A program made the position numbers and the translations under genes. Source: an uncultured Bacteroidales bacterium (GTDB lineage Bacteria; Bacteroidota; Bacteroidia; Bacteroidales; Paludibacteraceae). Taken from it: 45,156 bases of DNA. Shown piece after piece: positions 33,801-41,547 of this stretch. Position 1 is the first letter of the stretch. Every line of letters starts with the position of its first letter. The stretch lies in NCBI GenBank assembly GCA_902799555.1, contig CADCBB010000017.1, positions 1 to 45,156 of the forward strand, given 5' to 3'. The notes beneath the pieces were generated by a model, which was not told where the DNA came from, did no database searches, and was given only the letters and a program-made list of their open reading frames with translations.

Positions 33801-35888
33801 GGACTCACCGTTGATCATAAAGAGGAAACTCCATTTGCTGATCTTCTTCTTCGATCGCAGGTTATAATCCATCTTCACTTTATCCGGCGAGTTACGGAAC
33901 TTAATCGGGTCGCCGAAAGAGAGCGTCGAAGACGAGCTGATACCGCCGATACCCAATATCCATCGACCGATATACACCGATTGCGGCGAGAGGGAGAAGA
34001 TACCCGGCATCGACTCCGCCGAAGTAGTCAGGAAAGCGGTCTTGAGTACCGCCGCGTAGTTGCCCTGCGTATGATCTTCCGTTCGGCTCTGATTATTTTC
34101 CGGATAATAGGTATTCCAACTGGCGGTGTTCTCCGTGGTGGCACGGATCGGAGAGTACCATCCTTGCGGACAGTAAGCCGACTCGTCGACCGCATTATTG
34201 GTCACGTTGTCATACCGGTCGAAGGTCATATCGAAGGTGATATCGCCCGGATAGAAGAACGACACCAGATACACATGTTTGTACTTGCCTTCCTCCGCTT
34301 CGACGGTCAACTTGACATACTTTTCGTTGGCGTCCACATCTACCTCAGCCCCTTCGGGCGCGGTATAGGTAACCTCCGGCGTCGAAGCAACGGATACGAC
34401 ATAACTGTAGCCGTCGGATTTAAATTGACTGATTGAGGTACCCGCCACTTGGATATCCAGCAGTTGAGCCGGATCCAGGGTCGGCCGATGCGGCGTGATC
34501 GTATAGACCTTATCCGCCTCGTCCGGGTTGAGGGACTTGACGATGATCTTCGTCGGATCTGATACGCCACCCTCAATAATAATCACCTTCTGCTCCGGAT
34601 AGTTCTTCGCTACGGAGATCACCTTCAGCGAGTCCATACTGTACGGCAGATCGATGGTGAAGTCCGGGCCTTTCGTCATATCGAGTGCACCCACGCCGTC
34701 TACTACGATACCCAATAATTCATTCACCTTATTGGAATAGCCTACGCGATAAGTGAACGTATAGGTGGCTTGCTTGCCGTTCTCAGCCGTTACGAGGATG
34801 GTTGAAGGCTGACCGATAGGCGCCTCGGTAATCACCAAGGACTGAGTCGGTTCAGCGCGCTCCACCGTCAGCGAAGGAGACTGAGTCATACCGTAAGGAA
34901 GCAACAGGTCCGTATAGGTCATCACCGCAGGATCAAACACAAAATTATCCACGCCGTCTATCTCCACCGATGCCAGCGCGGTATTGTCGGAGCGGGTAGC
35001 TCTGAAGAGGATCTTATAGGTCTGCGTACTCACGCCGTCCGCCGCCACCACCTGAATCGTTGTCCAGCTGTTCAGGGCACCGTGTGAGACGGTGATCGTC
35101 TGCCCTTTGGTAGCGGCTACCGGTACGACGGCCGGCACCTCATAGGTATTAGCAGGCAATTTACTGTAGATATAAGAGAATGTGGTCGGCTTGAAGGACG
35201 CATAGGGCTGTCCGCCGATATATAGCGCACTCAGCGAGGCATCATGCGATACGGGGAACGAATCGATCGGGAAAGGCGGCAGGGAGGCTGCATCGGGCGA
35301 AACGAGCGTCACGGTATACGTGATCGATGTGCCTTCATCCGGCGTCACCTCGATACGAGCCGTGCCGTACGTCGAAGGCATGGCGATAGCTACCGTCTGA
35401 CCTTCCTGACCCGACACCGTCACTACCGGCATCGTCGCCTCGTGCCATACCAGCGAATAATTCAACTGCTCCGGCACGAAACCGCTCAAGGAATCGCCGT
35501 TCAGATAAATCATCTGCAGCAGGGCACTCGCCGATTTCTCCACCTCCATCGAGAGGGTATACATCCGGGTTGATCCGTCCCCTGCCGTCACGGTCAGACG
35601 AACGGTCATCAAGGCCGCATTGACGGTCACTGCTACCTGCTGGTAGCTATCACCCGGGATATAGGTCACCTCCGGCATACCGGTCGTACCGGCCGGTAAG
35701 AGCACATGATAGTTCAGCACCTCCGGATCAAAGTCCGCCAGCGCTTCCCCGCCGATCATGATAGAGGACAGGGCATTATTGGTCGATTTCTCGGTACGGA
35801 AAGCGAGCCGATAGGTCGTTGTGGCGCCGCTGGGGGCTACCACCTCGATACGGGTTGTACCTTCCACTCCACCCTCGGTCATCGTCAC
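30849..35888 (-). CDS. Cadherin-like/PCMD surface protein, C-terminal 1,679 residues (frame broken from 35885-37594)
   Basis: Tandem cadherin-like beta-sandwich repeats, about 15, each with an F.p....Y.v.lP pattern such as ADFDPEVLNYHVLLP. A central segment (about residues 555-830) contains a second PCMD-like domain (TFDRYDNV and WVDNMRFEY). It ends with a tail like a type IX secretion signal: FAVYDMAGRLV, then FYVFFDTKTKRIEKGGKF. The predicted start (GTG at 35888) falls inside a cadherin-like repeat and is not credible as a real initiation site. The codons just before it, in the same frame, still fit the repeat (GEDHQRV). This is the downstream part of a protein whose N-terminus is in the preceding frame. 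Confidence 0.75.
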   Translation of the reverse strand: MTMTEGGVEGTTRIEVVAPSGATTTYRLAFRTEKSTNNALSSIMIGGEALADFDPEVLNYHVLLPAGTTGMPEVTYIPGDSYQQVAVTVNAALMTVRLTVTAGDGSTRMYTLSMEVEKSASALLQMIYLNGDSLSGFVPEQLNYSLVWHEATMPVVTVSGQEGQTVAIAMPSTYGTARIEVTPDEGTSITYTVTLVSPDAASLPPFPIDSFPVSHDASLSALYIGGQPYASFKPTTFSYIYSKLPANTYEVPAVVPVAATKGQTITVSHGALNSWTTIQVVAADGVSTQTYKILFRATRSDNTALASVEIDGVDNFVFDPAVMTYTDLLLPYGMTQSPSLTVERAEPTQSLVITEAPIGQPSTILVTAENGKQATYTFTYRVGYSNKVNELLGIVVDGVGALDMTKGPDFTIDLPYSMDSLKVISVAKNYPEQKVIIIEGGVSDPTKIIVKSLNPDEADKVYTITPHRPTLDPAQLLDIQVAGTSISQFKSDGYSYVVSVASTPEVTYTAPEGAEVDVDANEKYVKLTVEAEEGKYKHVYLVSFFYPGDITFDMTFDRYDNVTNNAVDESAYCPQGWYSPIRATTENTASWNTYYPENNQSRTEDHTQGNYAAVLKTAFLTTSAESMPGIFSLSPQSVYIGRWILGIGGISSSSTLSFGDPIKFRNSPDKVKMDYNLRSKKKISKWSFLFMINGESNKYEEAFTADRTWKTMSLPIAYSDDFIPSALEIRINSGDYETPAAYNVNSLTESDGYLSEMWVDNMRFEYSSALNGITVNGVAATRSGNAFTATVAADYKGLPNIVLQHAVYDQMPVVTWSEEVNRVRTATIRNYAEDLSYTDYTLTVTRPKSTNVSCTCSLNGRDLTVIKGSPYQTIDVQAYNNNQDTAYVVTVTAETGKQKSYTVLWRSATNMETARVTKVLAENVISAESTARLVNLETTPVLNYNREFAFDSVAMLMTDSAYELRVFGISTDTTYIIDRHASSNALLESMQANGQMIPGFNSENYDYSVSLSSLDSFSAEAQDSTAVVQYIILPIDASYYAIYVLVTAGDSKTQSRYSVLAHIHPLSSEAYLTAIQADGVMLNGFASDQYNYTISLPAHSAIPQLSSVACAGAEVETTTTPDGSSATVTFTVISEDGSVTRIYTVQVNVAPSDISTLSDLYVNGVPVEGFAAEQTTYTVELPRGASAPDVYYVLTDKTSKAVLVQDASSVTITVTAEDGIHTTVYTIALTYAKSTNANLQAIYLDGEPLADFYADEYAYTITLPFGASIPVVTADAEDSAATVSVSEDGTTITVTAEDGKTKNVYTLTFTFLPSTNANLQAIYLNGVLQYGFAPDTYEYKDTVLFGAPMPVVTWTVGDEQQVVDTAWVGDTELTIAVTAGDGLATAEYILTFEHLLSSNCRLADLQVRGTTVEGFHPDTIVYTFTYPAGTPSTALFEQADVTAVTEDEEATVTIMMDENATAQILVTAPDGTRRVYVIYQHIIRSSEARLRMIWLDADTLRRYEMDTLHYEIVLPQGAIMPVITAEPLDTLATWELGMPVETESGTTVDVYGIAEDGTMLTYSLSFTFANWAPSAEVDPDDYFFFYLGDGRYKAVTIGIGVQFAVYDMAGRLVLFQTLPTADPADVEVDVDQNGNQILRSALPSADGVVFDAKAGQPYFYVFFDTKTKRIEKGGKFEWK
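31919..32193. repeat. Near-identical DNA repeats within the cadherin-like array
   Basis: The segments near 31919-31955 and 32158-32193 share TAGATCGCCTGCAGGTTCGC and further bases, corresponding to the peptide NLQAIYL in neighbouring repeats. Such repeats favour deletion by recombination. Confidence 0.7.
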
Positions 35889-37594
35889 GCGTTGGTGATC
35901 TTCGCCTTTGGTCTACCGGCAAGGTACGAATAGGAGGATGCTTCGATCTTATAGTTCAATTTATAGGTCTTCGAGAGGCTGGTATTCGGCAGCGATACCT
36001 GGATCTGCGCACCGCCCTCCAGGCTGTTGTTCAGCAGGTTTATCGTCTGCACGCCGGCTGCGTAGGCCGACTCCCAAGTGATCGTCGGCGCCTCGGTCGT
36101 ACCCAGCGGCAGCGAGACGCTATAGTTCGATTTGGAAGGCTGGAAACCCGGTAAGGGAGCGCCGTTCACGAAGATATTCTTCAAGGTCACATCGGTCAGC
36201 GCCGCCACGGAAAAATGCAGGGTATAGGTCTGCTTGGTCGTGCCGTCTCCGGCGGTGACAGCGATAGAAGCCGTACCGGTGGTAGAACTGGCCTGCGTGA
36301 TGACCATGGTAGCCGATGCATCCTGCAGCGTCGCCGTCACAACCGGCGCCTCTGTCGTACCGTACGGCAAAGCCACATCATAACTCGTCAGATAGGCATT
36401 GAAGCCGCTCAGCGACTCGCCGTTCACCCGGATATCGGATAGACGGGCATTATTGGAAGCCTGCGAGACGAACTTAATCCGATAGGTCGTTGTGGACGAT
36501 CCGTCTTCGGCACGCACCGTCACAATGGTCGGCTCGCCGTCCACCTCACCGTACTGGATCGTACATTCGGAGGACGACAGACGACGTCCCTGGAAGGTAG
36601 CACGACCGCCACGCGTGTTGGTTAAGGTACCTGCGCCGCGTACTGCCGATATCTCCGGGATAGCGGTCACGCCTACGCCTAACGAATAGGTCTGCTCGCC
36701 CGTGTTGTTCGGGTCAAAGCCCTTCCATTCGCGGCCGCCGATATAGAGTTTCTGTATCTTACTCGAATAGATGAGCTGGATATCATCCACGTCCAAGCTG
36801 TTACCGGCGTATATGCCGGTACTGGCGCGAAAATCCGGATAATGGCCCGGGGACAGGATGACGTTACACTTGGCGGGCGCTTCGTCACTCATATAATAGA
36901 TAGGGACCACGATACGCGTCCAGTTGTTGTAGCGTTTCTTCTGATAGAGCCACCCCTCCGCGATCTGCTTCGCGAACTCTTTCGTACCGCACTCATTGGC
37001 ATCCAGCGCCTGGCGGACATCCGATTCCTCGTCCACGCAGTACTGAGGCGCTACCGAAGCGATATTGGTACAAGTTCCGTTTTTAGCCTTGTAGGACTCA
37101 CCCTTCGAGGTACCCGTCCATGCGTAATACAGGATACTGAAGTTCTCCTCTGTCGTATGATCGCCGGCGGCCTGCTCGACACCACTGTCGTAATAACGGC
37201 GTACCCATACCACCAACGAGTCCGGACGGTAATTCCAACTGATACCACCGTGTACACCGCCCGATGCTTCGTTGATACCGGACATACCGGATATATACGA
37301 CCACGGATGACCTAAGGTTACATATCCCGGCGAGGTGGCACCGATACCACCCACGCCGACGAACTGGTTCTGGATCTTCAGGGCATAGCCCGAACGACCG
37401 TTCGTCTTATGCGCGTAGTTCTTATCTACACCTAATTGGGATACATTGGAATAGTTCCAATATTTCGGTTGCTCACTGCCGGCAAATTGCGCTCCGGTCC
37501 AGTTCTCAAAGCCCGAATCCGGGAACTGCTGCGCCATCATCGGCATCACACTGACTAACACCAAAGCCGATAATGTTCTCCAAAATTTACTCAT
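35885..37594 (-). CDS. PCMD-domain surface protein, N-terminal 569 residues (truncated by frame break)
   Basis: Begins with a signal peptide (to about residue 22, MMAQ), followed by a PCMD-like carbohydrate-metabolism domain (FPDSGFENWTGAQF, then PKYWNYSN) and about three cadherin-like repeats (SGFNAYLTSYDVALP, PGFQPSKSNYSVSLP). It stops after SSYSYLAGRPKAKITNA. The normal repeat would continue after SYLAG with about 40 residues that are missing, and the other frame picks up at TKGEDHQRVTM. A deletion that is not a multiple of three explains both. Together the pieces would encode about 2,250 residues or more. The gene has its own promoter at 37659-37689. Confidence 0.75.
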   Translation of the reverse strand: MSKFWRTLSALVLVSVMPMMAQQFPDSGFENWTGAQFAGSEQPKYWNYSNVSQLGVDKNYAHKTNGRSGYALKIQNQFVGVGGIGATSPGYVTLGHPWSYISGMSGINEASGGVHGGISWNYRPDSLVVWVRRYYDSGVEQAAGDHTTEENFSILYYAWTGTSKGESYKAKNGTCTNIASVAPQYCVDEESDVRQALDANECGTKEFAKQIAEGWLYQKKRYNNWTRIVVPIYYMSDEAPAKCNVILSPGHYPDFRASTGIYAGNSLDVDDIQLIYSSKIQKLYIGGREWKGFDPNNTGEQTYSLGVGVTAIPEISAVRGAGTLTNTRGGRATFQGRRLSSSECTIQYGEVDGEPTIVTVRAEDGSSTTTYRIKFVSQASNNARLSDIRVNGESLSGFNAYLTSYDVALPYGTTEAPVVTATLQDASATMVITQASSTTGTASIAVTAGDGTTKQTYTLHFSVAALTDVTLKNIFVNGAPLPGFQPSKSNYSVSLPLGTTEAPTITWESAYAAGVQTINLLNNSLEGGAQIQVSLPNTSLSKTYKLNYKIEASSYSYLAGRPKAKITNA

Positions 37595-37658
37595 CTTATG
37601 ATTTGTATTAAAAATATTACGTTTTTACAGCCCCAAAAGGGCCGATTTTTATCGGCTG

Positions 37659-37689
37659 CAAAATTACTGCTTTTTTGTCAAGTGGACAA
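37659..37689 (-). promoter_or_regulatory. Promoter of the PCMD surface-protein operon
   Basis: On the reverse strand TTG (37687-37689), 20 bp, TAATTTTG (37659-37666). The leader that follows contains a short stem, GCCGAT/ATCGGC. Confidence 0.65.
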
Positions 37690-37835
37690 TAGCTTTTCTT
37701 ATGAAAAGATATACGATTTTTATGGTCTGTTTAGGCAAGTACATCGTTTCACGATGTGAAGAAACGTTCTTTTGTTGTTTATGGGGTATCTCTATGGCGC
37801 GCGCGGCGTGCGGCGCATTTTTTTTGCCCAAACTC
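37690..37835. other. Spacer between divergent promoters
   Basis: It holds the hairpin ACATCGT/ACGATGT (about 37742-37758) and a G/C-rich block followed by eight T near 37796-37824, possibly a terminator. No gene is seen. Confidence 0.4.
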
Positions 37836-37866
37836 TTGCATAATTCGTAAAAAAGCAGTACCTTTG
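37836..37866 (+). promoter_or_regulatory. Promoter of the C-tract gene and BcgI-like operon
   Basis: TTGCATAAT (TTG at 37836-37838), 20 bp, TACCTTTG (37859-37866). The ATG at 37895 follows at normal leader distance. Confidence 0.8.
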
Positions 37867-37894
37867 CACCCGCAAAGGTTAGAAACACGAAAAA

Positions 37895-38403
37895 ATGAAA
37901 AATAGAATGTTCAATTTTACCCCCCCCCCAGATGTAAAAATGTTGCATCTGTCGTCTTAGGACTTCTTCTCCTTCTGTGGGCTGCGCTCGTCGTTTGGCT
38001 CGGATATCGCGACACGCGCCACAACAACACCATCGTCTGGGCCCATCACATCCCGGAACTCTACACCCCCATTTTCTATAACTCCGACTCGCTCTACCAT
38101 TTTATCTTCGTCGCTTATCATGAGGACGATCCGGAGGCGCTGTGCATTGCCGGCACGGCGGCTTATAACGTGCAGCTCTTCGACAAAGCCGCACAGGACA
38201 CCCTGCCGTTCATCACCCTTGAGGACGCAGATATCATGTTGTTACGCAGCGCGCACTTAGGTTACGCGCCCGCGTTCACTATCATTAATTATTTAGAAGA
38301 TTTAGGTCTTTGGTCGCATTCGTTGCCGACCAATGAGCCTACGTACGTCCCTGACGCTCCCGCCAAGGACGACCCTAACTATGTACCTATGATTGCGAAA
38401 TAA
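37895..38403 (+). CDS. Membrane-anchored protein, out of frame at a C10 tract (possible phase variation)
   Basis: From the ATG at 37895 the frame enters a run of ten C (37920-37929) and stops at 37958. With one more C it would read on without interruption to the TAA at 38401-38403, giving about 169 residues. These would be a short N-terminus, one transmembrane helix (VASVVLGLLLLLWAALVVWL) and a soluble part with helical-repeat character (DDPEALCIAGTAAYNV, LRSAHLGYAPAFTIINYL). No ATG exists in that frame after the tract; only a GTG at 38170 could start a 77-residue fragment. Either the gene is switched off in this molecule or the C count is wrong. It precedes the BcgI-like genes by 9 bases. 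Confidence 0.7.
37920..37929 (+). repeat. Ten-base C homopolymer within a coding region
   Basis: C at 37920 to 37929. It sits eight codons after the start of the membrane-protein gene; a change of one base switches the reading frame. Confidence 0.9.
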
Positions 38404-38412
38404 TCGAATACC

Positions 38413-40176
38413 ATGAGAACAGAAGATCAAGTACGCGACGATGCCAATAAAATCCTTGGTTTAGTAGATACCGAAACCGCCAAAGCCGGTGTCGGTCAGA
38501 TAACGTCCTTTGGCAAATTATTAGGAATTAAAGGAGAGGGCGCAAATAATCGTCCTGATGGATGGTATTTCCCTAACGAGTCCTCGTTTCCCGCTATCAT
38601 AGTTGAGTTTAAAGGAGAGGATAAAGACCTTAAACAAGCGCATATAGATGAGTTACTCAAGAATTGTCGTATAGCGCATGCTAAATATAAAAACATCATC
38701 GGCATCCTATATAATGGTATCGATATACTCGTATACAAAAACGAAGAATTAGTGCAAGGAGAAAAGGAGTTGCTGAATAAAGAGCATTATCTTGGGCTTT
38801 TTGCGCAAAACACCATTGACAAGCAGAAGATATACAACCTTACCAAACGCATCAATGACAACCTGCATTTTAAATTCGGCATCAATGATCTCAAAGACCG
38901 AATGATCTTCACAGCTTGTGCGCTTGTGGCAAAGCGTTATGAGGCTATCTTGACAAAAGGTATGTCCTATAATGTTTTGCGCGCATCAATTTTTGATACA
39001 CTTAACAAGTCATTTGAGAGTGCCATTCAGCAGAACATAAAACTCAACATCCTCTTAGAGAAATACGCTGCCGTACAGGTGAATAATCCCGAAAATCAAG
39101 ACGCTATCGATGATTTTATTGAATGTATCTCGGATATATCCGATAATATCAACTCTGATTTTTGGCAGGGAGAGGACGTAATGGCGATTTTCTTTAACGA
39201 GTTTAATCGCTATAAGGGAAAGTCCGACCAAGGTCAGGTCTTTACACCAGACCACATTACATCGCTCATGTATCGCCTTATTCATGTAGATAAGGATGAT
39301 ATCGTATTAGACGCAGCATGCGGTAGTGGTGCATTCCTCGTTAAGGCGATGTGTAATATGATTAAAGCCGCCGGCGGAAACAATACTGATAAGGCAAAAG
39401 ACATTAAACGAGACCAGTTGTATGGCATCGAGATAGATAAGAAGATCTTTGCATTAGCTTGTGCCAATATGCTCATACACAAAGACGGCAAGACAAACCT
39501 TGAGAACTTGGATAGTTCGACTCCTGAAGCCGCTCAATGGATAGCGTCAAAAGGCATTACGAAAGTGCTAATGAACCCGCCTTTTGAATCCAAATACGGA
39601 TGCATTGATATTGTGCAAAATGTACTGGAGAATGTCACTTCAAACACCCTTTGTGCGTTCATTATGCCCGATAAGAAATTAGAGAAAGACCGCAAAGGAA
39701 AGAAGCTGCTTAAGAAACATACACTCCTCAAAATCATCAAATTGCCGGAGAAGGTTTTCGGTGAAAGTGTAACGGCCTCGATCTTTATTTTCAAAGCTCA
39801 AAAGCCCCAAAACGATAAGGAGATTTTTGCTTGTTATATAGCTGATGATGGATTAGAAACGGTTAAACTACAAGGACGTCAAGACATCCGTGACCGTTGG
39901 CAGGCTATTGAAGACAAATGGGTAGAGATTATAGAGAAACAATCCGGAGACGAAACCATTCAATGGCTTAAGCCTTCGGAACATCTTTCCTATCAAATGC
40001 CTGAAAAGCCTTTCGAGATCTTTGAAGAGGACTTCGTTAAGACCATGATGGACTATGAGATGTTCAAGCAAGGTATAGATGTGAAGGAGTTTAACGAACA
40101 ACTTCTGCAACAGATCCTTTATAGTAGTGAGGTTTCCGAAAACGAAAGTTCTACCCAAATCAGCCTTTCCAAATGA
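38413..40176 (+). CDS. BcgI-like restriction-modification subunit: N-terminal nuclease plus N6-adenine methylase
   Basis: A 587-residue protein joining two activities. Residues 40-110 form a PD-(D/E)xK nuclease domain: PD (48-49), then VEFK (64-67) with GILYNGIDILVY after it. Residues about 170-500 form an N6-adenine methylase with QVFTPDH (275-281), motif I DAACGSGAF (300-308) and the catalytic NPPF (388-391). This arrangement, with a separate specificity subunit, is that of the BcgI-like type IIB/IIG systems, which cut on both sides of their site. It overlaps the specificity gene by 4 bases. Its A/T content is higher than that of the core genes. Confidence 0.85.
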   Translation: MRTEDQVRDDANKILGLVDTETAKAGVGQITSFGKLLGIKGEGANNRPDGWYFPNESSFPAIIVEFKGEDKDLKQAHIDELLKNCRIAHAKYKNIIGILYNGIDILVYKNEELVQGEKELLNKEHYLGLFAQNTIDKQKIYNLTKRINDNLHFKFGINDLKDRMIFTACALVAKRYEAILTKGMSYNVLRASIFDTLNKSFESAIQQNIKLNILLEKYAAVQVNNPENQDAIDDFIECISDISDNINSDFWQGEDVMAIFFNEFNRYKGKSDQGQVFTPDHITSLMYRLIHVDKDDIVLDAACGSGAFLVKAMCNMIKAAGGNNTDKAKDIKRDQLYGIEIDKKIFALACANMLIHKDGKTNLENLDSSTPEAAQWIASKGITKVLMNPPFESKYGCIDIVQNVLENVTSNTLCAFIMPDKKLEKDRKGKKLLKKHTLLKIIKLPEKVFGESVTASIFIFKAQKPQNDKEIFACYIADDGLETVKLQGRQDIRDRWQAIEDKWVEIIEKQSGDETIQWLKPSEHLSYQMPEKPFEIFEEDFVKTMMDYEMFKQGIDVKEFNEQLLQQILYSSEVSENESSTQISLSK

Positions 40177-41303
40177 AGAAGATAGATACAAATGGTTGGA
40201 ACGAATTTACTGTTGAATACCTTTTTCGTGTTCTGAAGTGTTCGAAGAAAGTAGGGCAAAAGGAAACTAATGAAGAAGGAAAGGTACCTGTGTATTCTTC
40301 AGAATCGTTAAATAATGGTATAGTCGGATATTGCAATCTAAAGCCCTCATGGATAGTAGACCATGAAAATCCGTTATATTTAATTTTTGGAGACCACACA
40401 AGAACTTTTCATATTGCAGATAGTAGTTTCTGTGTTGCTGACAATGTGAAAGTATTATTACCTTTACATGCTGAAATGAGTGTTAAGGTTCTACAATATA
40501 TTTCATCTGTTTGGCAAAAAGAGATACCGGATTTAGGATATTCAAGACATTGGTCGGCTGCAAAAAAGTTGAAGATACTTCTTCCTTCTAAGGACGGAGT
40601 TCCTAACTGGCAATTTATGGAAGAATACATGCGCCATATAGAGCAGCATGTTCAAAGTACTATATTCGCACTTAAAGATGCCCAAAGCAATCCTCTTAAA
40701 ATAGATCATTCTAATTGGAAAATGTTTGATCTTAAAAGACTTTTCGACATTGTTCTTTCAAAAGGAGATATTCAAGCAAAGAAGATGAAAGAGGGCGACA
40801 TACCTCTTGTCTCTTCTGGTAAATTTAACAATGGTATCTGTAAATATATCGCAGAAGGAGATGGTAAAGCAGAGATGTTTGATGCTAACGTTATAACTAC
40901 GGACATGTTTGGTAAATCGTATTTTCAGGATAAACCATTCTATGCTGTATCTCATGGGCGAGTAAATATATTGTTGCCATTGTTTAGGATAAATAGCTAT
41001 ATAGCAAAGTTCCTTGTTAGTGTACTTGATGCTTCTTTCTTGAGTAAATATTCTTTTTCTGGTATGTGTTGTCAGAAAGAGTTACAGAAAGAGAAAATCC
41101 TTCTCCCCGCGAAAGGCGATGAACCCGACTGGCATTATATGGAAATGTATATGCGTGGTGTTGAAGCGATCGTCAAAAACAAGCTTTCCTTGCTCGTTCC
41201 CCATAAGCCGGAATTAACTATTCAGGACGCCGCGTCCATTACTTTCAATGGCGCAAACGTGACCTACATTGATAATAGTAAGAATTATTCGTTAGAAAAA
41301 TAG
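40173..41303 (+). CDS. Restriction-modification specificity subunit (BcgI B-like, two target-recognition domains)
   Basis: A 376-residue protein built from two target-recognition halves: residues 1-170 (WNEFTVEYLFRVLKCSKKVG, ending ILLPSKDGVPNWQFMEEYMR) and 180-345 (WKMFDLKRLFDIVLSKGD, ending ILLPAKGDEPDWHYMEMYMR). The repeated ILLP..dG.P.W..ME.YMR motif marks the end of each half. It gives sequence specificity to the nuclease-methylase before it. The last 20 residues (TFNGANVTYIDNSKNYSLEK) are an extra tail that resembles the N-terminus of the protein encoded at 41548. The gene is very A/T-rich, a sign of transfer. Confidence 0.85.
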   Translation: MKKIDTNGWNEFTVEYLFRVLKCSKKVGQKETNEEGKVPVYSSESLNNGIVGYCNLKPSWIVDHENPLYLIFGDHTRTFHIADSSFCVADNVKVLLPLHAEMSVKVLQYISSVWQKEIPDLGYSRHWSAAKKLKILLPSKDGVPNWQFMEEYMRHIEQHVQSTIFALKDAQSNPLKIDHSNWKMFDLKRLFDIVLSKGDIQAKKMKEGDIPLVSSGKFNNGICKYIAEGDGKAEMFDANVITTDMFGKSYFQDKPFYAVSHGRVNILLPLFRINSYIAKFLVSVLDASFLSKYSFSGMCCQKELQKEKILLPAKGDEPDWHYMEMYMRGVEAIVKNKLSLLVPHKPELTIQDAASITFNGANVTYIDNSKNYSLEK

Positions 41304-41311
41304 CATTTTAT

Positions 41312-41342
41312 TTGCATATATCGCAAAATTGTTGTACCTTTG
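41312..41342 (+). promoter_or_regulatory. Promoter of the long-hairpin leader
   Basis: TTGCATATAT (TTG at 41312-41314), 20 bp, TACCTTTG (41335-41342). Confidence 0.8.
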
Positions 41343-41367
41343 CGCCCGATTTCGCTGGCACCGACAG

Positions 41368-41540
41368 CATGAAAAAGCGGTGACATATTGATTTTTAAGG
41401 CATATTCCTTTGTAAACGAATTCGGCAAATTTTAGTAAAGAAGAGAAATATGTCCCATTACCCTATGCATGGGAAGGTGGGGCATCTTTACGCTTTGCCG
41501 AAAGCCGTTTACTGTCCCACCGACCTGTGCTTTTTTTATG
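41368..41540 (+). ncRNA. Very long hairpin with U-tract: candidate structured RNA or attenuator leader
   Basis: The whole segment folds back on itself. Successive stems are AAAAAGC/GCTTTTT (372-378 with 529-535 in 41xxx), GGTGACA with TGT and CACC (379-385 with 513-521, two-base bulge), GTAAACG/CGTTTAC (412-418 with 506-512), TTCGGCAAA/TTTGCCGAA (421-429 with 494-502), GTAAAGA/TCTTTAC (435-441 with 485-491) and TGTCCCA/TGGGGCA (451-457 with 478-484). The loop is the palindrome CCCTATGCATGGG. It ends in seven T at 41531-41537, like a terminator, 8-10 bases before the next start codon. It follows a strong promoter. I know no RNA family that matches. Confidence 0.55.
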
Positions 41541-41547
41541 AAGCATT

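Noticed and set aside
35886-35888. GTG at 35888 as a true start codon for the 1,679-residue frame
   Set aside because: It falls inside a cadherin-like repeat whose earlier residues are still readable in the same frame; no signal peptide follows.
37870-38000. Invertible promoter DNA as the cause of switching
   Set aside because: No inverted repeats flank the promoter at 37836-37866; the frame problem is fully explained by the C10 tract.
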